From the NCBI GenBank assembly GCA_963678705.1, contig OY783203.1, positions 26,952,535 through 27,016,534 of the forward strand: a stretch of DNA of 64,000 bases, written 5' to 3'. Positions 57,585 to 64,000 of the stretch are shown here, piece by piece. This DNA is from Panorpa germanica (Eukaryota; Arthropoda; Insecta; Mecoptera; Panorpidae). Every line of letters begins with the position of its first letter. Position 1 is the first letter of the stretch. The notes beneath the pieces are model-generated. The model ran no database searches. It saw nothing but the letters and a program-made list of their open reading frames with translations, and was not told the origin of the DNA. The translations under genes and the position numbers were made by a program.

Positions 57585-60426
57585 GTTGTAGAAGACCCTG
57601 TACATGGATATATGGATATCTACTAAAGAAAATTTCTTAAGAAAAATAAATTGAGCCCCCATTTCTGCAATCCCATCAATTTACATACAATTTGCCATTC
57701 CAAATTCAATTCATTCAATTTGTTTTGATAAATAAGCCACCCTAGAACTTTACACCGCCTCCTCGCCTAAGGCGTTGTATACAACATGGCTCTTATTTCA
57801 ATATTTTCTCTGGAAATGTTATATTTAAAGTACATCACTGCTCTGAGAATGGATCAGTTTTGCAGGCGCCAATGTAGTCACACTTATTATATTTAAATAA
57901 CTCGTAAGCCGCGTGTGCCGCGAGATGTCCAAATTGTTGAAACTCAATGTTCTACGAGTATGTGCTAACAAAGAATTCCTGTTAATACTCCAAATCCCTT
58001 GTTTTAATAGTCCCTATTATAAATCCCTCCCTACAAACAATATGTATCAGAAGCGTATAAAATTCGAATACGATATTCTCAGACGTGACTTTATTATCTG
58101 AATCGACATTTGGGCGATATAGGGGGACAACAAAAAAAGCGTGATCGTTTCGACGGCGCTTCTGATCAGAAACTGAGGCGAAGTTTCAGAAGCAAAATGC
58201 CAACACCTTCTTAGCTTTTAACCAATACGCTCCTACATAGCGCCCTCTAAAATAATCTAGTCGTCCAACTAGTCAATCACATCAAGCTATAGTCTCAAAT
58301 CAGAAATGTTCAGACTTCTATCTCGGAGATATTCTCAATAATGTAAATAATCCATTTATGAATTTAACTTTAATATACGAAATTTCTTTTCTTGATCGTA
58401 ACCAAATATATTTTCGAAATGTGGCTTAGAACGTACTTCGAAAACTCTTACACAAGAGCTAATCAGACATATTCGACATTACTACGATATGAAAATATGT
58501 TTGTGGGGTTATATAAATAAAACTTGGATATCCAGCGGTTTTAAGTCAAATATTTTATGTTTTAAATGAATAATAGTGAACAAAATGATGAACCGAGCTG
58601 CGCCAAATACATGAACCGAACGGCTAGCTTGAATCCCCATATATAAACGAATAACAGAAAAAAAGGAACAGATATTTTGTGTTTTCATGTGTTTTTTCCA
58701 TGCATTAGATTTTATTTACGAAGTTCGGAATCAATTTAGGGTATCATCGTGAGGCGAATGTTAAATGTTGTAGAAGCATATTTCTTTAAATACGATATTT
58801 CCAGCAATTTAATGTATCTAGATACTAAATAAATGTAATTGTCACGTTCATCAATACCAGTTCACTATATCTACATAACTTGATTTTAATTTCGTTTTAT
58901 ATTTCTAATTACTTTAAACTGTTGTTTGTTTGCGACTCGGCAACAAATTTAAGATGTGATGCAATTAAATGGTTCACAACAGAGGCAGAGGCAGAGGTTT
59001 TTGTATCTTTTTTGTGATTGTGTGTAGGGGACGTGTTATGGCCCCGGGCTTCAGGTCGAAAAAGCGCTAAGCGCTAAGCGAAATACGATTGCTGAGTTTA
59101 CGAGCTTTGTTTTTCTTTATAGCTTAAAATAGATAAAAAAAATAAAGAGAAAATTTTGTTATTTAGATTGAATGTTTACTAATGTAGTCGACACTTCAAA
59201 CATCAATAAAACTCGATGAATAAAAAAACACTTTTCATCTAGTGTAATATTTTGTTCCTAGTGTTAATTTTATTTGTTTGATACGAATAATAGAGTAAGT
59301 TTTATTTGCTTTGTTAATTTATTTTTATATCATAACATTTATGTTTTTATTTACTGGTCGATGAAACGAGCTTTGTTAAAAAAAACTTTGATGTCAAATG
59401 AAGCAAACAATATTAAATCGATTATTGGATCACATTACATTACAGTAATAAAAATATCCTGCAGAGTAAAACGACGGTTAAGCTTTTTAAAATATTATCT
59501 ATTGACAATTGATATAATTGAAGATAAAATATAATAATGTGTCCTCTGGTTGATACAATTAATGCGACATATAACATAGCGAACGAAATCGCAGAAATAT
59601 AATTAAAAAAACATATGACAAACTGATACTAGGTAGAGTTTAAAGATCCTTAATTTAGTATAAGAAAAATGTCGCGTATTTACTTTTTCTATAAAGTAAG
59701 TGCAATCAGCGCTATCAGAGTCTGAATGTTATTTCGAATATAAATTATTATATTTTGCACACAATCACGCTTCAACGCTTTCGGCATCTGTGCAATATTA
59801 GCTGATATATACTTACGGATGAATAACGGAATGAAATTGAAAATGTTTCTAAAACAATCAGGAATATTCTTGAATTAGAAATTTCTATAAAATATCTACA
59901 AGCTGTAATTTCCGAGTATGTCCTAGCAGTTCATTAATAACGTGAGATAATTAAAGCCCACTTAGCACTAGGGGAAACCTCAGACTTCAAAGTTCTCGAA
60001 GAATCATTTCTACAAAATAACTACAAAACAAATTAGAATTTTAAATTGGAATTCCTGAAGTTTAAACCTAAATTAACAAAACCGAGTGTTAATTGCTGGT
60101 TTGTGAATGTTGGAATTCCCAAATCAGCGAGTACCAATTCAACGAGAATGCTTTATGGTACTATTAAATATTTAGACATCATCCGTCCGTCTCAGATACT
60201 AATACGTCATTTTTTATTTTTGAAGTAACATCTTTTCAAAAAAGGATATATAAACATTACTTATACATATATTTTTTATTTTACACCACATTTAATCTGC
60301 ATTTTAAAGTTTTACTCGTGTTTTCGCCTTTACAACTTTAACATAGAAAGTTAAATTATTTTCTCTTATTATTAAATTTAAATAAATAATTATCAATGTA
60401 CTAATTGCGCGTTTTCTTCATTTCAG
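57585..60426. other. AT-rich DNA, likely intron before the 60.4-kb exon
   Basis: No exon-like block was found. Tandem GCGCTAA words occur at about 59066-59082. Frames at 57913-58101, 59274-59534 and 60046-60228 have no motifs. Because 60427 is a 3' splice site on plus, at least the right part should be intron. Confidence 0.4.
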
Positions 60427-60516
60427 ATCAGAGTCTACAATCAGCAATACCGCCCAATGGAGGAGCTGAACACCGCATTAAAAGCCATCGAAGAAGGCCC
60501 AGAAAAAGCCGAATAA
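60427..60516 (+). CDS. Terminal coding exon of an unknown gene
   Basis: TTTTCTTCATTTCAG (60412-60426) is a good pyrimidine-rich 3' splice site. The following 29 codons read IRVYNQQYRPMEELNTALKA then a charged tail (IEEGPEKAE) and TAA at 60514-60516, assuming a phase-0 junction. The tail is a short amphipathic helix-like, acidic C terminus. Overlapping AATAAA signals lie at 60637-60646, a normal 3' UTR distance. One other frame stays open longer, but its translation is very basic and less natural. The upstream exons are not identified and the family is not recognised. Confidence is for a genuine last exon. Confidence 0.6.
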   Translation: MRVYNQQYRPMEELNTALKAIEEGPEKAE

Positions 60517-60636
60517 TTTATCAAATTAAAAAAATTACACTAATTGAATTCATTCAATTTTAAAGTAGTTATAAACAAAGTAATATTGATTAATAATGAA
60601 AATACATAAAAATGTTAATGAAATGAAATTTCCCAA

Positions 60637-60646
60637 AATAAATAAA
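60637..60646 (+). terminator. Poly(A) signals AATAAATAAA
   Basis: Two overlapping AATAAA hexamers lie about 120 bases after the stop of the 60427-60516 exon. AATAAA is common in AT-rich DNA, so position is the main support. Confidence 0.4.
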
Positions 60647-60850
60647 GTAGACACTTTTAAAATATTAACACAGATTGTAAATATGAAATATAAAAACTAT
60701 TAAAATTATCTGAGTATTGAATTACATTTTTCACAAATCCAATTCCATTCTTTATAAATGTTACTTATAGAATGTAACTTCTAAACAGATATTGCATTTT
60801 AAGTTATGAATTTAGAATGTGCAGTTGGTTAAGTTTCAAAATATGTGATT

Positions 60851-61009
60851 ATGCTTAATCAGGCCAGTTTCAGAATTTTACAAATTTCACAGAAATCAAT
60901 AGACGACGGACGAGAGTTTGGCGAGGAGCGAGTGTTGGTTGTAGCGGACTCGCACATCACGATTCACGGTCTAGTTAGGAACTTGTTCCAGGCTAACTCC
61001 AGCTTCTAA
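60851..61009 (+). CDS. Candidate short ORF or exon, unknown product
   Basis: An ATG at 60851 opens 52 codons ending at TAA (61007-61009). An alternative is an exon beginning at 60893 after ATTTCACAG. The second half is GC-rich and strongly protein-like: SIDDGREFGEERVLVVADSH followed by ITIHGLVRNLFQANSSF. The hydrophobic VLVVA run flanked by charged residues suggests a beta strand of a folded domain. It lies about 200 bases after the poly(A) signal of the previous exon, so it would be a separate transcript or an alternative last exon of the same gene. Family not recognised. Confidence 0.3.
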   Translation: MLNQASFRILQISQKSIDDGREFGEERVLVVADSHITIHGLVRNLFQANSSF

Positions 61010-62693
61010 GTTCAGAGTTAACAAAGTGGTACGTTCTTACAACCTCTTTCTCGTTCGAGTGTCTGAAACATACTCGTACATTTCTTGAGAGGAAAGATAC
61101 GATGAAACATACGATAGAGCAAGACAATTATTATTGAACTACAAATACCAATAGAGCGCAAAGGAACCCTTTAATATGGACTTACGTTATTTATCCAGTT
61201 GAGCTACTTCTTAAGCAACATAATTTTTGAAATTTATGTATAATTATTCTTAAGGGGGTGTTTGTTTGCTTATAAATTTCAAAAACCTTTCATTTTATGT
61301 ATATTCATAAAGGAACAATTCCTATTAACATATCAAATCTGTTTATTTTTGCATTAATTACTAAAAAGATACAAAAATGTATTTCTAAGTGGGCGTTTAT
61401 TTATAAACCACTTTATTTTACGTTTCTCTGCATATTTCCATAGAAATATAAATATATAATACACTGCTGATTAATTATATGCATCATGCATGCTATTTAC
61501 AATTAAAATTAAACATAAAATGGGTCATTTGGTTATTAAAGTGTCTAAAAGCTTTTAATACATCTTCATTAGTGACAACATACTCATAGGCAAAAACTCG
61601 GACTCGTAAAGGGCGTATCAATAGAAGCAGACGATTTTGTTTTTTTAAATAAAACTTAAAATAGTGGTCAAATGTTTTTATTTATTGTAAAACGAATAAA
61701 TTCCAATTAGCTATATAGTCTCGTTGATTTGTTGGATAAACAAACATTCTTCTATTTTTATGATTAATTTTTTTAAAGTTTCGCGTTGTTGTACTGTAAA
61801 ACTAATTTCCCGTATCTCTAGACAATATTAAAGGTCAAAGTTTATTGTGTAAAATGTCAGTTCCTCTTAATACAATGTAATCGAACTCAACGACGTATAC
61901 GATTACCAAACGTTTACCAAAAATATCCACAACCAATTTAAAGAAAGCTTTTTGTTTTTATAAAAAAAATAAGATAAAAGCCGTCAGATTTTATCAAAGT
62001 ACAAATCAATGGCACCACCATCCCTATTGACTTTCTTCACCTGTTGATAACTGATGAAATATCGTCCATCAAAACTCCATACGACAAACATTCATGCAAC
62101 ATTTTACTTAAGCAAATCTAGTAATATTTAATCTAAAAGCTATTAATCTTTCTATAAATATGGTAATGTGCAAAATGATTGATTTATTTTTCAAAAAGCA
62201 GTAAAATAAGTCACAAAATGTTGCATATTATCTGAGATTGTTTAGGTAATAAGTAACTTTTGTTATGTTAGATAAACCTTAACTACACGTAACTGTGTTT
62301 AGAGGGAGCTTATTACTTATACATACTATAATCTATTTAAAAAAGAAAATTTACCCGCAATATTCATTTTTTTCCTAACTTTGAGTTAGCTTTGTTATTT
62401 ATTTTTGTTCTACCGCAAAAAAAAAAAAAAACTTTTTCTCATTGTGTATTACTAAAACAAAAAGATTCTCTGCGTCCCAGCAAAGAAATCAGAAAGGCTG
62501 TGTGCCCCGGGAAATCAGAAAGAAAAGCAAAACGAAGGCAACATTTTTCTGAATAGAAAACTCCATTAGTTTTTGCATAAATACAATAACCTCATTGTCT
62601 TTTTTTTTGGTTTTTCTTGATTAATAGAACCGAATAAAGACAGGTACAGTACTCTGTTTATCTTTAATTGTGCTTGATAATTAATGATGTAAT
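61010..62693. other. AT-rich DNA, no gene seen
   Basis: No features beyond TACTCGTA near 61070 and a few A runs. Confidence 0.4.
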
Positions 62694-62985
62694 TTGACAA
62701 TCATTAATGTTGACTTCATCATTCCGCTTCACGAGCCAGCGGTCCAGCTTTTCCCATCATTCGATATGCAAATTACACCTCCAGCTGGTACACAAACGTT
62801 GGCTGCGCTGTGTGCAAACTGCTCTCCGCGGTACTTGGAGCTGGAGCTCGATCTGTTTGCTCGAATTGAATTTACTCCTGCTAGTACTCCTAGCTGTACT
62901 CCGCGGGTATCGGCAAATGGCAATCCATCAAGGGTATCAGAATTACGGAATACATTATACATCAGAGTTTAGACTTTCAATGTAA
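62694..62985. other. GC-richer island open in three frames
   Basis: Two plus frames (92 codons each) and one minus frame (77 codons) overlap. The first plus frame has a true ATG and reads PPAGTQTLAALCANCSPRYL in its middle; the minus frame has NSIRANRSSSSSKYRGEQF. CCGCGGTAC and GTACTCCGCGG form an inverted pair inside. No clear splice sites. It could be an exon, a fragment of a repeat, or chance. Confidence 0.2.
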
Positions 62986-63400
62986 TCGCTATAATAAAGT
63001 GTTTATACTTAAAAGCATTTCCCATGATTCAGCAGTCAAAAGTCGTTTACATGTGAAGAATATTTACTTTATTTTTATGCTTATTTTCAGTTTTTTTTAT
63101 TTTTTATGTATGCAATACATTTTACTATACTGATCAATCTACTCATAAATATTGAATGCAGGTTTATTACTTTGAGGAAGGATATTTCCATTTTTTTTAA
63201 GTACTTAGCAGTTTTCAAAGAATAAATTTATTTACAGCATGTTTTATTAGTATCAAATATAAGGGTGTGTCGAAATATTTAAGTACCTGTGAAAAGAATT
63301 TTAAAATGCGTTTTCCCCTAAAATATATAACGACTTATTCAAAATACATTTCTGCTACAAAAGTAAGATGATAATCGGATTGTAATAATCAAAAGATAAA
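62986..63400. other. AT-rich DNA, no gene seen
   Basis: No features found. Confidence 0.4.
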
Positions 63401-63503
63401 ATGGCAAACGTTGAAATTTATTTAATCTTTTCTTCGGCGCCCCTTCTGAGTCAACCTCGGTCGATTCATCCTCCCCACAACCCGGTGTGTGTGTATTTTG
63501 GTG
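63401..63503 (+). CDS. Candidate first coding exon, unknown gene
   Basis: An ATG in good context (ATAAAATGGCA) at 63401 opens 34 codons plus one base and meets a consensus donor GTGAGT at 63504. The peptide begins MANVEIYLIFSSAPLLSQPR and continues proline- and histidine-rich to VCVYFG. On the minus strand the same island is open in an acidic frame (GCGEDESTEVDSEGAPKKR) without good splice sites or an ATG. The plus reading has the better signals, the minus the more typical composition. Unresolved. Confidence 0.25.
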
Positions 63504-63542
63504 GTGAGTTGAGTTTGACAAATCGAAAACTTAGCGCAAATG

Positions 63543-64000
63543 TGAATTGACACATTACATGATGAATTTCATAATTGGGTACAGCAGATTATTCCGTTAA
63601 GCGCGAACGTTACAACGTTAGCAAACTTCTTGCCAATATCTGTCAATCGTTCATATCGATCAACACTACATCAAAAGCGAAGCCAACACACATAATTGTT
63701 GTTTCCCATTTCACTTTAAATTTATCACGAGTTTTCAATGTTTCATATGTTGTAAAAATTTGAAATTGAAAAGTTAAACGGTTGTGATATAAAAAGCCAA
63801 AATTGCAAGCCCACGAAACGTTTGGTGTGCTATATAAGTAGCAATATAGTAGCTGACAGAGGGTACTTTATTTAATATGTAGATTAATCAACATGATTGT
63901 AAAAAACAATGATACTTTAACCTCCGTAGTGAAAAATGAAGACTAATTAAAAGGTTGAAGGCCGGGTCAGTGAGGATATGTAGACCACCAGGAGTGGTAG
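63543..64000. other. AT-rich DNA to window end, no gene seen
   Basis: The 62-codon plus frame at 63575-63763 lacks motifs and splice context. Nothing else. Confidence 0.35.

Noticed and set aside
62729-62962. Minus-strand ORF with Ser run
   Set aside because: It overlaps two equally open plus frames and has no start or splice support of its own.
63339-63521. Acidic minus-strand 60-codon ORF
   Set aside because: The start is TTG, no ATG lies in frame, and no good donor or acceptor bounds it. It was kept only as a rival reading of the 63.4-kb island.
1-64000. CRISPR array, prokaryotic operon or integrated phage
   Set aside because: No regularly spaced direct repeats, no ribosome-binding-site-led gene series and no long bacterial-type ORFs exist; splice signals and MITEs indicate an animal genome.

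Overview
This window looks like eukaryotic nuclear DNA from an arthropod, most likely an insect. It is very AT-rich and gene-poor. It has GT-AG spliced exon candidates instead of operons, and many small non-autonomous DNA transposons of insect type (hAT, PIF/Harbinger-like and several unclassified foldback elements). I see no bacterial gene organisation, no CRISPR array, no rRNA gene, no intact tRNA gene and no intact transposase or reverse transcriptase. The order of insect cannot be fixed from what is here.

Two pieces look like real exons of host genes. On the minus strand at 21077-21183 there is a 35-codon first coding exon that ends in a consensus donor; its gene runs leftward. On the plus strand at 60427-60516 there is a 29-codon terminal exon behind a good acceptor, with a poly(A) signal about 120 bases downstream; its upstream exons must lie further left. 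I recognise neither product. Several GC-richer islands inside the AT-rich background (about 10.4-11.1, 15.6, 24.4-24.6, 29.6-29.9, 34.2, 35.5, 36.4, 45.3-45.8, 49.7, 56.9-57.1, 60.9, 62.8 and 63.4 kb) carry short open frames with plausible splice sites or starts. Many are open on both strands, so they are listed as candidates only.

Most of the structure in the window is repetitive. The hAT group comprises a 1.1-kb element with a decayed transposase and a perfect 8-bp target duplication (30.4-31.6 kb), a 1.16-kb element with internal tandem repeats (17.8-19.0 kb), and two short MITEs with GTAGC-type ends (22.9 and 42.2 kb). The PIF/Harbinger-like group comprises two copies with GGCC-type ends and TAA/TTA duplications (38.4 and 54.6 kb), plus two full copies and one truncated copy of an AGCCGGCTCC-ended family (35.8, 43.7 and 37.4 kb). 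Other families are a CATAGAG-ended pair (7.4 and 32.9 kb), a CCCAGTAAACA-ended pair (31.1 and 40.0 kb), several foldback elements, and tRNA-derived SINE heads (5.5 and 14.7 kb). The most informative locus is 30.4-32.1 kb, a three-level nest: a foldback MITE was split by the hAT element, which was itself entered by a CCCAGTAAACA MITE.

The rest is AT-rich intronic or intergenic DNA in which I see no gene. I found no convincing new multi-gene system. The most useful leads are the two anonymous host exons, the candidate short secreted ORF at 24.4-24.6 kb, the nested transposons, and a non-palindromic octamer (TACGAGTA/TACTCGTA) that recurs far more often than base composition predicts.
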